Below the pieces are notes generated by a model, which worked only from the letters and a program-made list of their open reading frames with translations, did no database searches and was not told where the DNA came from. Below are positions 10,455 to 22,262 of a stretch of DNA of 64,000 bases, piece after piece. Numbering within the stretch: the stretch's first letter is position 1; the number at the start of each line of letters is the position of its first letter. Both the position numbers and the translations under genes were made by a program. The stretch is taken from the NCBI GenBank assembly GCA_964036045.1, contig OZ038385.1, positions 35,987,563-36,051,562 of the forward strand, read 5' to 3'. This DNA comes from Eutreptiella sp. 'Long Island Sound 2002'. Lineage: Eukaryota > Euglenozoa > Euglenophyceae > Eutreptiales > Eutreptiaceae.

Positions 10455-11900
10455 CTAGCCACACACACACAAGGGGGGGCGTAGCCGGGAGGATGCACAG
10501 GGGCCTGTCCCACGAACACGAAGTAAATGTATGTCTGTGCTCCAAGTTGGTTCGTACCCTTCAAGCTGAAGTTCTGGGGGTATCACGGTGTCTGTGTAGT
10601 ATTTGTTGTTCCCCATTTGGCACGGTGCCCGAGCCAGTGCATGAATTTTGTGAACACTGCGGACCGTGCGCATGGCTGCTGGTGTGCAATGGCATACACC
10701 GCGTGCATAGTGTTTTCTGCGTTCCATGGGGACGCAGAGAGCACACGGCGCACTGACTTGTGCATCGCGCGCATCACCGTCATCGATGCGTAGTCGCATG
10801 CCAGCACAACTTGTGCCCATGCTAGGGCTAACAGAATCTGGGACCCCCAGCTGTGCAGCCATGGTAATGCAGCCGTCAGGTGAAATCCGTGGTTTTCCAT
10901 ACCTCAAGGACCAGTCCTCCTTCAGTGCTCAGGGGTGATTTGTGCTCAGTCCTACACCCTCCCCGACTGTCATGCTGATTCCCAGCGCCTCTGCTGTTTG
11001 TGACAGACACTGCCCCTCACAAATCTCTGCTCCTTTGAACTTGAGCTTTGAACTGCCCTTATCTACCAACCACTGCAACGTTGTTTGTCGCCAGCGCCGT
11101 TTCTTATACAACCAGTTTGATGCCTCATCGAAGGCCTGTAACACAACGCGGGTGTTGATATTGTCAAACTGTTTCTTGCAATCGAGCTCAGCCAGGGACC
11201 GTGCGCCCTTTCATCCTACAAACTGAAACCAGCTCGAGACCTGTTTTATATCTGTGCACTGAAAGTTGTGCAGTATCTCATCCTGCCGGACGCACGGCAT
11301 ACAGGTGAAGGAACGCGCTGCCAGTTGCAGTTGTTGCCTGTTGAGCACAGGGGCGGGGGATGCTGATATTCCTCTGAAGACCCAGGTCCCTGTCCTCAGG
11401 GACTTTGCCTTTGCCAGCACGTACAAAATGCACAACCGCCCCTTCGGATTGCGTTGCAGGTTCATGTCCCTAAGTGCTTTGGAGATCCTACGGTCCCATT
11501 GTTCCCGTGTGCAACCTGCTGGAACTAATTTTTCGTTTATCATGAATTCCTCTACCCTATCCCTATCCCTCCATAGCTAGGTAGAACAGAACCCCCACAT
11601 TTCCCCCGCCCCCTTGTCCATGATCCGGATATACTGCGACCTAGCAAGGAATTTGGACACGTGGCGCAACTAGCTCAGCAGCTTCCCCAATTCTGGGAAC
11701 AAGGAGGGGGGCAGCAATTGATCCAGCGGGGGCACAGGAGTCTGTAAATGTTTACAGAAGTTTGTAATACCTTCAATCGCTTTTGCCCTGGCCCTGGAAC
11801 CTGGTACGGGGACGGGGTCGTTGGGGCGCAGCGCCTCGTGGCCCCCCACACAGAAATTGACAGGCAATAACGCCGCGTGCCCATCAATGTCAATCACCCT
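10455..11900 (-). pseudogene. Decayed reverse transcriptase (retroelement)
   Basis: One minus frame from 11,897 to 10,929 reads as a continuous protein broken by in-frame stops near 11,667, 11,583, 11,208 and 10,926. It contains a DKGAGEMWGFC segment, a conserved-looking LYVLAKAKSLRTGTW region and LAELDCKKQFDNI, which fits RT motif A with its catalytic Asp and FDN. A second frame then reads on from 10,900 with hydrophobic segments typical of the RT palm, implying at least one frameshift. The DK-G motif ahead of the palm recalls Penelope-like elements, but a non-LTR RT is equally possible. It is clearly non-functional. Confidence 0.65.
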
Positions 11901-12005
11901 ACCAAATTCGGCTGCTCATGCTGAGAATTGAACACACACACACACACTATGCAATGGATCCAACACAACAACCCTGGAGGCAAACAGGGCACTGCACTGG
12001 ACAGC

Positions 12006-12006
<1 letters not shown>

Positions 12007-12038
<32 letters not shown>
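12007..12038. repeat. CA microsatellite
   Basis: About 16 CA dinucleotides within a fragment related to the ~400-bp family: GGAGGCAAACAGGGCACTG precedes it and AGAAGTGCGAAAGAG follows. Confidence 0.95.
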
Positions 12039-13096
12039 TGCTACAACCAAAACAGAAGTGCGAAAGAGAAATTCTTTCACTCTGGAACAGATGCTCTAGA
12101 GCACAGGGGATGTAGTCAGCAAGTGCGATTACAAACACGGAACAGGGTAAGGCTCAGCACTGACACGCACATACCTACATACAACGAGAAAAACCGAGGA
12201 GACATAGCTCACACCCACGAGTGGTGCTCTGGATATGCACACATACACCCCCTAATCCCCTGGCACACGACCACGTCTTACTGAATCAAGTCGCCATGCC
12301 TTCGGGCAAAGAGTGTTTGGGTTTGCATACCTCTGCACATGGTACCACATCCGATTCCCGCAGCCCTGGGCAAACCAACGGGTCCCAGCTGCTGGCCAAG
12401 CACACAGTCAAGTGGGGGTGTGGGTGGGGGGGGGGGGGGGGCTTTCCCATACGGTGTGAAGGATTTGACTGCACACCGCCTCTCCAATGTGACGTGCTGC
12501 GCCGTTCTCGGGCTGCCAGCGGGCAGTGGGAGGGCTTGCGTGGGGGTCTCAAGACTTTAGCACAATTTCAGTGGCTGTTGTTGGGGGTCTGGAGGGACAG
12601 TAACCAGGAATCATATCGTGTACATCCACCCCGCAGCTGGAACCACGTGCTTGTGCTTGTGTGGGTCAGAAGATAAACCTTGGCCAAGAGAGCCAATCAG
12701 CAAAAGAACACACCGCAGTCACCACTTGGAGCTACACCCAATGGGAGGTCGCAACAGCGTGACACTGAGGCAGAAGGCCTGACTGCCAGTGGGCAACACT
12801 TTGGTGACCCGGAAGGCCCTGGCACATCAAGCCAAACCATGGTCCAGGACACATATGCAGGCTTCGGCTCTTTGCTGCAGCTGCAACCGTTGCCCACACT
12901 TGTACTCCCCAGCATGGTGGGCCAGACGGATGGTTGGTGTGGGTGTGGGGGCCAGAGGTCACAGCCCCTGGCTGTTCCTGTGCCCCATGGCGCAGTAGAG
13001 CGACCTGCTCTCCAAAGCGCCCCCCGTCCGGCTCATTTGCATCCCTCCATGAGCCGGGAGGACTGGGGATATGGAGGAATGGCGCTCGATGCTCAC

Positions 13097-13247
13097 GCAA
13101 TGGGTGCACATCGGGGGGCCACAATGAGCACTGAGTGCACGTTTGGTCACATTCCTCAGATATGCATCATCACCATCCAGAGCACATTTAAGATGTTGCA
13201 ATTCCGCCCACATGGGCCCGTAGATCGGGTCATCTTTCCAGGACGGG
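13097..13247 (-). CDS. Probable internal exon of unidentified gene
   Basis: Minus strand, acceptor GTTTAGGATTGCAG at 13,248-13,249 and donor GTGAGC after CATTGC. The frame reads PSWKDDPIYGPMWAELQHLK, then CALDGDDAYLRNVTKRAL and on to CGPPMCTHC. It begins with one base completing a codon, which fits the two bases left by the exon at 13,552-13,679; the junction codon would be CGC. The composition is that of a folded protein. I do not recognise the family. Confidence 0.55.
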
Positions 13248-13551
13248 CTGCAATCCTAAACAGTACATGCACTGGGGGTGGTATCACTATTTCTGGGGCA
13301 TTCTGGAAAAGGTCCAAACTAGGGTTTGGGTAGTTGCCCCTGTACAGAACTTTGCATGCGCTGTGCGGTCTGCGTTAACAGTGTGCTCTGGGGATCGGCT
13401 CTGGGGTGAGGGGAACAGCGCCCACCTTCCCACGGAATCCCAAGCACAGCAGAGCGCCCAGAGAAGGAAGAGGAGGCACAGATGGAGTTACAAAGGTGCA
13501 CAAGATGCGGGAGGCACGAGACAGTGATGCTGGGAACAGAGGGAGCCATAC

Positions 13552-13679
13552 CGCATTGATAGCGGGCCCTTCATGTGTGCCTGTCCCGTACGTCCCATCA
13601 GAATGATACCGTCTTCTTTGGCTGTAGTGTCGCGGGGCTGATGCATAGCGTTGCGGTTCCTGGTGGAAGTGGTGTGATG
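13552..13679 (-). CDS. Probable internal exon of unidentified gene
   Basis: Minus strand, acceptor CTTGTGTCCCCAG and donor GTATGG after CAATGCG. Two frames are open. The one starting HHTTSTRNRNAMHQPRD and continuing TAKEDGIILMGRTGQAHMKG is preferred because it starts in phase 0 and leaves two bases, matching the exon at 13,097-13,247. Together the two encode about 92 residues with no recognised domain. Confidence 0.5.
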
Positions 13680-14289
13680 CTGGGGACACAAGGGAGAGGC
13701 AGGGCAAGTGGCCCCCTCCGGTGGAGCTCATCGGAATAAGCCGGATAAGGTCTTCTGCGGATGCCGCTCAGCGCATAAGTGGCTGGCCTGCTGGCCGGCC
13801 GGCCGAACCTCCAACCGGATAGTCGGCCGGCCGGCCGCTTGCCTGGCCCGTTGTCCGGTCGGATACCGGGGGGGGGGGGGATATTCCGTGTGGGGGCAAA
13901 TATGAATCTACAAATTCTGGCGCGACGAAATCTGTGCCACCTCTTAAAAATGAGCGAACAAATTATGTATGGTTCCCAATAACTGATCATGAGAAACAGT
14001 GGGTGCTTGCTGTTATTACCTGCACAAATCCTTAAAAACACCGAACAAATTGCGTACAAAATTTTTGTACAGAATTTGAAATGCAGAAATTCTAGCTTGT
14101 ATAATTTCCACCGGGGATTTTTCGCATGAGAAAATTTCACACTGGGTGCATTTGACACAGTGGCCTGAAAATTGAGCGGGAACTGTTGCATGCTTCCAAG
14201 ACTTTTGACCCCAGGGGGTTCCTGCATGACCTGGATTTCAATCCCAGGCCCCAAGAGCACCTTCCTTTTGGTTTCTGTGCAGCCAGAGT

Positions 14290-14432
14290 CCTCAAATTTC
14301 GAAAAAGAAAATCCGCCACTCAGTCTGTAAATTGTCCTTGAGCTAGTACATTTCAGTGACAGGCCTTACTCTAGTGGTTGTGCAGCGGTATGCCATCTGA
14401 GCAGCCCTGGGTTCAACTCCTGGAGGGCACCT
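14290..14432 (+). repeat. tRNA-like SINE copy
   Basis: Contains CTCTAGTGGTTGTGCAGCGG (A-box-like) and GGGTTCAACTCCTGG (B-box-like). The preceding 60 bases (ACTCAGTCTGTAAATTGTCC, then TTGAGCTAG) resemble those ahead of the tRNA-like segment at 42.1 kb, so the two are copies of one SINE family. Confidence 0.5.
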
Positions 14433-17400
14433 TGGTGTCACCAGCCTGGTGAAGAAATTGTCTTTTTCATGCACAAAGCCACAAGAGGATGAATGCACAT
14501 AGGAATCCCATCGAAAATTGTTTGCAAACACGAAGTTTGGGCAGTAGTCTGGGCTGGACAGGAAATCTCAGCATTTTGCGCTCTTAGGCAAAAGACAGGC
14601 AGAAATGGAAGCCAACTGAGAGCAACTGAGAGCACAAGATGCTGAGATTTCCCCCTCCAGGTTCTGAAACTGATGGCGCTTCTTCTTCATCCCCGGCAAT
14701 CTCCAACGCCAGCTCATCTGGTGCATCTATTTCTGTATCTCTTTCTGCACCTGTTTCTGCCTCCATGTCTGCATGTGGCAGTGACAGTGAGCCTGCTGTA
14801 AAAAAAAGACCAAGCAGTGTGTCCCCTGTGCAGGTGCTGATGTTGTGGCACCCTTGGGTACCCTCGCCCCCTCATGTCCATCCCCCCCCCAGGGACAAGG
14901 GTCGCCCCCCGCCCCAGGGGGGGGGGGGGGGCTGTTGTGCGGATCATTGATGAATTGAAGAAGCGCCATGCCCTGGGTGTGGTGCCTCAAAAGCAGCCAA
15001 GAAAGAGGCCATGAGACGCCTCTTCGTTTATGGAGTTGCGCAAGAAGCACCCCAGGAAGGAGAACCCTATCCAAACCAAGGCGGGGTGGTGACGCGCCAA
15101 GATGCCTAAATTTCGGCGCGAATTTATTTCACACAGCAGCCTGAGAAATGAGCAGGAAATTTCCACACATTTGAAAGACGAAATTTCCCACAACAAAATA
15201 TTCCCGGCCCCCTTCACCCCAAAACAACAGCCTGTCTCTCGAGCAAGCGACACGAGTGAGGAAGGTGCACATGTGCAGGTCTCGAGCGAGCTAATGGAGC
15301 GAGGAAGGCGCACCAGTCGGCTGGCCAGCTGGCCGACTATCTAGCCGGACCCGGCCGACCGACTACAAGGAGGGGGGTCAATTCCGCGACGCGAAGTATT
15401 GGCACTTCGTGTCTACAACTGCCGACAGTGTCTACAATTTGAGACCGCGTCAACATGTGGCAGAACGCGTGTACATACTACAGACCGCCTTCTTGTGTGC
15501 ACGGGTACACAGGGGAGGGGGGTTGTTGGTAGGGGGGTTTGCCAGAATGAACCGGATAATCGACCGGGCTGCCCTATCCGCTTAGCCGGTATGTCCGCTG
15601 AGCCGGTACCTCCGCCGAACCCTTATCCCGTTTATTCCATCCAGCCCTGCAGTGGAGAACTGCGAACTCCGAGGCTGGAGAAACTTTGAGCCCAAAAGGA
15701 ATCGCTCTGGCCTCCCACATGAGTGTCCCTGTTGCCTGACATGGAGCCACGCATGGGGCCGCCGTTGGCCAAACCAGTGAAATCCCATGATTAAGGGCAG
15801 TGCTGCTGGCGAGTGGCAACCCACCCTATTCATTCCAGCTGTGGGACCAGGCGGGGCACGGTGGAGGGCAGGGCATGGCAGGGCAGGTCGTGGCTGTGTC
15901 AGAACACAGACAAACAAGACAGGCAGAACAAAGGCCGCAATGACAGGAACACCAAGAGTGCACGTGTTTTGATCACCAATCAATGCCCCTTTGCAGGTCA
16001 GAGACTGCGGGGGTGCACCGTGCGCTGTGCACGCGCTGTGCGAAAAGTCGGCTTTGTCCACCACCGGTAGCCCCAGCCCCAGCCCCATGCCCGGGGGGGG
16101 GGGGGGGCGTCCCTGTGCCCGTGTGTTGCGTGGCGTGCCCCCTGAGCCGAGGAGGGACGACCTGGTAATCGTAGGTCAGACTGTAAGAACCTTGACTCAA
16201 TGTTCTAGTGGTTCGCGAAGGTTCTGACAAGCGGCGTGGGGCGGAATGAGCACGTGGCGCCGGTGATGGGCCCCTCAGTGTGCGCTCCAGTGACGCCCTC
16301 CGCGATCGCGGGGGAGATGGTTGCGAGTACACGTGGATTGCAGGGTTGGGCACGGTCCGGTAGCTTGGGGTGCTGCACGAGAAGCCAAGGGAAGAAAAAA
16401 TGGAGGGACAGAAGGATGGGCAGGGGCGGCAGAGAACAGAGGGGGTCGAGGGACGGAAGGGAGGGGGGTTGCCGAAAAGGCGCAGTATGCGACAGGGGGA
16501 AAGGGGGGGGGCGGGGGGGCGGCTGCTTCTTGCCGGAATCGGGCTGGGACATATTCGAGGAGGGGAGGGGGCCGGAACCCAAAAGTTGGTGTACCCAAAA
16601 GGGCCCGAGTAAATTTTTTCGGCCAAGATGAAATCTGGGTCCAGAGGTTGGGGAAGGGGGTCTAGGGGAAGGGGCCGCACGCAGGTCAAAGAGCGCTCCA
16701 CACATGCACATCCTTGTATGCATATGCAGCAATGTTCGGCAGTTCTCACAGCTATGCCCAGCACAGCTCTCAGTCAGGCTCATTGTGCTTTGATTGGCCG
16801 TGTTTTGGCAGCCACAACCTCTGGCTTCAATACTACATACATAGGGGAAGGGGGGGGGTCCCTTTATGGTCCTGAGCCGTTCCAATCAATTCCCTGGGGC
16901 GACAACAGCTGGAGCCTGTCACGGGTGTCCACATGAATGTTCACAGCCAAGGCTACTCCTGGACACGAGCCCTGCTCCTGAACATCACCCCAATTTCGGG
17001 TGCAGACAGGATGACGTGCGGAATGAGTCCTGGCCTGCCTCCTCTCTCCTGTAGCCTACCAGAAGTGGACAAACAAACAATCAGGTGGCTATGTGCACGG
17101 GGTGGGTGCTGTTGGCGCTCCATTGTACCAGGGGTCGCTGCCATTGCCTGCCTGTCCATCCATGGGTACCTTGTAAAAAGGCCATGCACAGCCAAGCGGC
17201 AACGACTTCGAGAAGACGGCATGTGTTGTGGGATTAGGACAACGCAGCGATCCAGCAAAATCATTATTTTATGGGGGGGGGGGGGGGGTTCAGACTAAGA
17301 TGAGCTGGCGTAGCCTGCTCACTTCACAATACTCGAGATAACCTCTTGGAACCAAGGTTCAGAGCTGTCCAGTGCTACGATGATCGGCGTGGTAGCGGAT

Positions 17401-18700
17401 CTGACACGTAGTGAGGATTAGCTGAGTCTGCAACCAGGTGATGCAGTGGGAGACTGCCAGCGATTCAGCAAAATCATCATTTGCTTGAAACACTGAAAAC
17501 CAAAAATTGGAGAAAACTGAGACCAAGCAAACAAAAAGCCTTTGCCAGAGCACTGATAATGCCTGCTATTGAAGCCCTTCCCACCAAAAGCAAAAAAAAA
17601 AGGGGGGGGGGGGTGTTTGAGGCCTCATCTCCAGATCTTAACGCAGAGCTGTACCCCAGGGGGTAAGTGCTGTACCCCAGGGGGTAAGTGTGCCGGCTGT
17701 CGGGTATTTTCATCAGGGACGTCCATCACCTCACTGCCCCACCTCACACCCGACCCTACCCAGCGATCGAGAACCGTTGCTCAACGGGGAGCGGAAACAG
17801 ACCTTGCACTCCGAGCGAATGGTGTTGGGGACTGATGTCTTGTAAAAGATGACCCCGCAGGCTGCAGGGGACTGGGGTGCAGAGTGGGACGGGACCTGGG
17901 ACCCAGAGCCATGGGGGTCACGCCCTCATGTAGGTGTATCATAACGAGGGTGGGGACATGAGGCCAATGGTGGCAAACGAGACTGTGAAACAGAACAAAT
18001 GCAGCATGCTTTTGGGACAAAAAGAGAACAGAGACTCCTCGTGCAGCTGTGGCATGAAGGTGATTAGAACGGATGGATATGCACCGTTCAAACGGATGTT
18101 CGCTAGACACGATGTGCTCTTAGGCGTACCATGAAAAACAAGAGCGTAATGTTAAATTTGATATCTATTGTACTGCGTCAGGGAACCGCAGTTATCTCAC
18201 TGCACACGACGGTGCACTCCAGTGGCTCTGGTGATTTCTTAGGGCCTTGGCCGGCGTGCAGCGACTCACATGCTGGCCCCAATAAGCTGCTGGGGGTTGT
18301 TGAGGACTCACAACAGAGTGCACTTGTTCACATGTGGCCTGAAAAGAGGGTCGGGGATGGGAACGAATGGAGCAACCACAGTAAGCACCAGCATGGGATC
18401 CAGGGAAATTTGGACCCCAGAATCAGCCAGTCCTGTGCACTGTACAAACAACATGGACCAAGCTGGTTGACCGACACCTTTTCCAGTTGTGGAGTTTGCA
18501 ACTGAAAGCTAGGTCAGTCACAGAGAAAAGAATGGTGCAGGCTGTGGTGAAAGCCCTCAGCCAGTAATTCTGTTGTGATTTGACGAATTGGCAAGTGCTC
18601 CTAGTGGGCTCTCTCGCAAATCGACCGTCCAGTGTTAAACCCGATGTATTCTGATTCGAAGCGATGTTTTGTAAGATGGGGGCCAGAACCACGCCCATGG
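14433..18700. other. Repeat-rich intergenic DNA, no supported gene
   Basis: Holds G/C tracts (14,920; 16,093; 16,505; 17,273; 17,605), two AAATTTC-rich stretches (about 14,100-14,200 and 15,105-15,200) related to one another, and one copy of the five-copy repeat at 16,556-16,660. A short Ser-rich plus frame (14,645-14,830) and its acidic antisense cannot be told apart. A Lys-rich plus frame at 17,481-17,666 (contains KTKNWRKLRPSKQKAFARAL) is intriguing but has no clear splice borders. Confidence 0.55.
16556..16660 (+). repeat. Five-copy dispersed repeat, copy 1
   Basis: Shows the family hallmarks: a G-rich lead, AACCCAAAAGTTGGTGTACC, then AAAGGGCCC and an AATTTTTT tract. Related copies occur near 28.7, 35.8, 43.3 and 61.2 kb, all in this orientation. 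Confidence 0.75.
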
Positions 18701-18793
18701 ATGGTTCAAGGGTTTAGGGTTGCCACAGCGGGTTGCGTGTACATGTCGCGTGCAACATTGCATGCAGCATCACATGTCGCATGAGACAGCGCA

Positions 18794-19306
18794 TCAAGTC
18801 TTTCGGCTGCGAGGGTTGCAGAGTGGCAAACAGGGTATCTGGCACTGGTGTTTGTGGGTTGACTGAGAGTGGGAGTAGTGGCCAAATGCTGCAGTTCTAA
18901 TTCCTTGTTTGCCTTTGTTCCGCCTTTTCTGCTTGTTATGTTGCCCCCTTCCCCCTTCCTGGTGCATCCTATGGACACCAATCCCTGTTCCAACTGCCCA
19001 ACATGAGCCACATTTTAAAACAGTTGTGCAAACCATGGAGGTGGACACCATGCATTTCATGGCTTCCCGGTGGTAGTCAGCATTGTAGGGTGTGTTGCTT
19101 GCGTGCCACTTTCCAAAATGCACATAGACTTTGAGGGAAAGCCACACATCGATGTGCTTCAGCACCTCTTCCGCTGTCTTGTTCCATCTTCGTCTCCAAA
19201 CTGTACGTGGCAAACCATCAGCACCAAGTGCTGTAAATTGCCTAATGACTGCCATCAGAAGAGCGGGCCTCATTGGCCAACGACTGAGGTTTTCACACAT
19301 CTCCAA
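18794..19306 (-). other. Open frame of unknown origin, about 170 codons
   Basis: An uninterrupted minus frame containing MRPALLMAVIRQFTALGADG and KTAEEVLKHIDVWLSLKVYV, ending in a Lys/Arg/Gln-rich tail. The length is notable for local base composition and the early part looks protein-like. I find no family motif and no splice evidence. It may be a retroelement remnant, since the surrounding DNA is repeat-like. Confidence 0.25.
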
Positions 19307-19309
19307 CTA

Positions 19310-21030
19310 GGATCAAGGTCAATGGGCTGTTAGGGCACCATGTTGCATTGCCGAACATTGCATCCATTGATGCTTGCGGGCTGGAAGTCCTGCCATCTAT
19401 GCCGTTTTGCTATTTTGCCGCTGTAACCGGAGCGATTGGAGCACGTAGGCATTTGTGTTCTGTTCTGAATACCAGTTGTAGCACTCATGAGATCCACTTA
19501 GGATCTGTAAGCGAGGCAAGTATCAACCTTGTAGTAGTGCAACTTCTACGTAGGTCCAACTTGTGTGAGCACTTTGATGAACTTGATGTCCTTCCTCAAG
19601 CCCACTAGCATCGGACACGGATATTACCGCATAGTCTAGGGCAGTGGCCCGCTCAGCATGGTATGAAATGAAAATCTCACATGAGGAATGCTGCCCCCTG
19701 GGAGCATTGCCACCCCTAGTAACACAGGCCTTGGTGTGCCTGGGTCTAGCCTATCTGGGACACTAGGGCCACAAGCTCGTTCCAATAGCACACGAAAAGC
19801 TGCTGAGAGCTTGCTGGTGCAACCAGTCCCCGGCATCCGGGCATGGCGTGCATAGGGCTTTCCAACAACAAGAACCACAACACCACAAAGCAACACATTG
19901 GTGAATTCGAGTGCTTCACTATGCCATAGTAATAGAGCAAAAGGCAGCACAATGCTTCTCCTTATTCATGTCTTGTTGGTGTTTGTCACGGACCCACTTC
20001 AGTGAGGAGGAGCAAGAATCAACATCACAAGAGGTGGCTGGAACAGCCAAGACGCGCTGTACAATAGCGTACAACAAGGCAGGATCTCAGACATTCCCTC
20101 CCAATTCAAAATGCTACAAATGTCCGTTGTAACCAAACTAGGCAACTTCCAATAAGCGTCCCACTCCACTTGAAGTGCCGGAGTAATCTCACCTATGTAG
20201 AAGAGGCATTGGTGGGCAAGAATATTGGTACCTATGCCTTCCTCAGATTCAAGGACATGCCAGCCAACTTTGCCGGGGCGATACAACATAGCACGTCCTC
20301 AAGTTGCAAATATTCTTGCGCTCGAACTCCTTCACCAAAACCACTAGTTAACCCAAGTTGCGACGTCTTCTTTTGCTCCAACTTCCAATGCCTCACTTGC
20401 TTTGAAAGCTAGCCAGCAAACATCCATTTCCTCGTGCGCAGCACTTTCACAGGAACAACCTTGTGATCATGAAGATGCTCCATGGCATAGGTGTGAGAAA
20501 GAGGGGTACAGATCCTATGTGGAGATGGGGAGTGGTGCACAAAGGAGCATAGCCTTACCAACCCATTTCATTGTCTCCCCTCACCTTCTGCCCCATTTCC
20601 CCCCATTCCCCCCCATTTTTCCTTGGGAGCTTTCACCAATGCATCCGCCCCACAGCCTTGTTGCCAATCAAAACCTTGTTTCTTTGACCTAAGCTCCCTA
20701 ATTCCCCATTTTTTCATCAATCATCCAAATTTCCCACCCCCCCCCCCTTTCCCTCAATGCACAGTAAGGTTGCGGAAGCGGGTGATTCTGAGGTTTGCAA
20801 TACAAGCTGCACCACCGAATAGTGCCCTGCCCGCACTGAGTTGTGGAGCAGCGGGTGAGGATAGCTCATGCCGAGGGTTGTTGGGTGTACAACCCTCAAA
20901 GGAAAGAGATAAATTACTGCCCCGGGCCATGTTTCTTCTTTCGAAGGGGGGGGCTCCTTTGAAAAAGGGGGCCATGTTTCTTCTTTCAGGGCAGGGGACA
21001 CACACATAGGGGGTCCATTGAATCAAATTC
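19310..21030. other. AT-richer intergenic DNA
   Basis: No supported exon. A minus frame at 19,999-20,289 reads some protein-like sequence (LAHQCLFYIGEITPALQVEW) without splice sites or homology I can name. CCATTTCCCCCC-type short repeats lie near 20,585-20,625 and a paired CCATGTTTCTTCTTTC motif at 20,928 and 20,972. Confidence 0.5.
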
Positions 21031-21215
21031 GATTGCCTTCGGCAGTGCACCTCGAAGAGAGGCTTGATAGTCAGCCTATCAGGCATTTAGTCAGGCAAGC
21101 AGTCAGTCAGACAGTCAGTTGGGCAAGCAGGCAAGCAGATAGAAACACCCAGTTTCTTTTTTTTTTCAATGGCAGGCTTGGCTTCATGCAGTGGGGAGGA
21201 TAAAGGCTGTCTGAA

Positions 21216-21290
21216 CAAGCTATGGTCGAATGGTAACGCAGCCGGCCGCAGACTGGAAAGTCGGCGGTTCCAATCCCAGTCGGCCAACAA
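21216..21290 (+). repeat. tRNA-like segment, forward arm of inverted pair
   Basis: Contains TATGGTCGAATGGTAACGCA (A-box-like) and GGCGGTTCCAATCCC (B-box-like) at tRNA spacing. The facing copy on the other strand at 21,300-21,375 shares CAAGCT.TGGT and GCAGCCGGCCGC. Confidence 0.55.
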
Positions 21291-21299
21291 TCGGAAGTT

Positions 21300-21375
21300 G
21301 CAGACCGGGAATCAAACCACCGACCAGTCCATCAGCGGCCGGCTGCATTACCACTCAACCACAGCTTGTTCTGAT
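21300..21375 (-). repeat. tRNA-like segment, reverse arm of inverted pair
   Basis: Reverse-strand reading gives CTGTGGTTGAGTGGTAATGC and GGTGGTTTGATTCCC, an A-box/B-box pair. With the forward copy it makes a near-palindrome able to form a cruciform. Confidence 0.55.
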
Positions 21376-21679
21376 GGTCCCCATTCTCCCCACTGCTTGA
21401 AGCCTTCTGATCAAAAACTTTTGAGCCCCCCCACCCCCACCCCCACCCACACCACCCCCACCCCAAAAAATTATCCAGTGTCAGGGGATAGAGGCCTCAG
21501 AATCGAAAAACCCATTGGGGGATTGTCTCATTGGACAAATAATGATTTTACAAGGGGTTGGGCATCAAATATCATGCCTTGGGGTATGCTACGCGAATGA
21601 CCCCCAAAAAGGGGGGGTATACGACGCCCGCACCTGCGCTTGATCCAACAACCTCTCTTCGAGTAGGAGGTGATTCCCG

Positions 21680-22262
21680 TCAAAAATTCTATTGCCTTCG
21701 GCAAGGCACCTCGAAGAGAGGCCGACAGTCATCCAATCAGTTAGTCCGGCAGGCAAGCAGTCACTCAGGCAGTCGGTCAGGCAAGCAGGCAGGCAGGCAG
21801 GCAAGCAGAAACACACGGTTTGGCTTTTTTTTCACTTGCGGACTACAATTAGAAACGCTGGGGAACCCCAAGTATGCGGGAACACTCAGTGGTTGAGTGG
21901 TGGAACACTGGGCCGGTGGTTCGCCTAGCGCCGGTTCGATTCCTGGCCGGCAGGGCGGCTATCACCGGCTCAGCTGATCGATCGACCTCGAGCCCTTTTT
22001 ACACTAGACCCTGGTTCAACTCCTTCTCACCACAAACTTTTGATCCCCCCCGAGCCCCCCAAAAAATGGTATCCAGTTTCAGGGGGGACAGGGTCTCAAA
22101 ATCAAAAAATCCATTGGGGAATTGTTGCGTCCAGCAAAATAATGATTTTACAAGGGGTTGGACAGCCAATATCATGCCTTGGGGTATGCTGGGCGAATGA
22201 CCCCCCAAAAGGGGGGGGGTGTATGGCCTCCGTGCTTGTGCTTGATATAACAACCTCCCTTC
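21680..22262 (+). repeat. Composite repeat unit 2
   Basis: The hairpin module (TTCTATTGCCTTCGGCAAGG, 21,688-) is followed by a GGCAGGCAGGCAGGCAAGCAG stretch, a tRNA-like segment at 21,893-21,965 (GTGGTTGAGTGGTGGAACAC and GCCGGTTCGATTCC) and a body matching unit 1 (AATATCATGCCTTGGGGTAT). A lone hairpin module recurs at 49,417-49,460. Confidence 0.75.

Larger units (their letters stand above)
21035..21665 (+). repeat. Composite repeat unit 1 (hairpin module, tRNA-like pair, body)
   Basis: The order is: a module with ATTGCCTTCGGCA and CACCTCGAAGAGAGGC; a CAGTCAGT/GGCAAGCAGGCAAGCAG stretch; two tRNA-like segments in opposite orientation; a ~260-base body with AACTTTTGAGCCCCCC and AATAATGATTTTACAAGGGG. 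The same order recurs at 21,680-22,262 with one tRNA-like segment. This is a composite SINE-like element duplicated side by side. Confidence 0.75.

Noticed and set aside
19430-19500. LTR retrotransposon primer-binding site (CTGGTATTCAGAAC on the minus strand)
   Set aside because: Resembles the initiator-tRNA primer site of Copia elements, but no LTR pair or gag-pol domains could be found around it.
21216-21290. Functional tRNA gene
   Set aside because: A and B boxes are present but the acceptor and anticodon stems do not pair well, and the copy is part of a repeated element. The same applies to the tRNA-like segments at 2.3, 14.4, 21.9, 42.1 and 57.1 kb.
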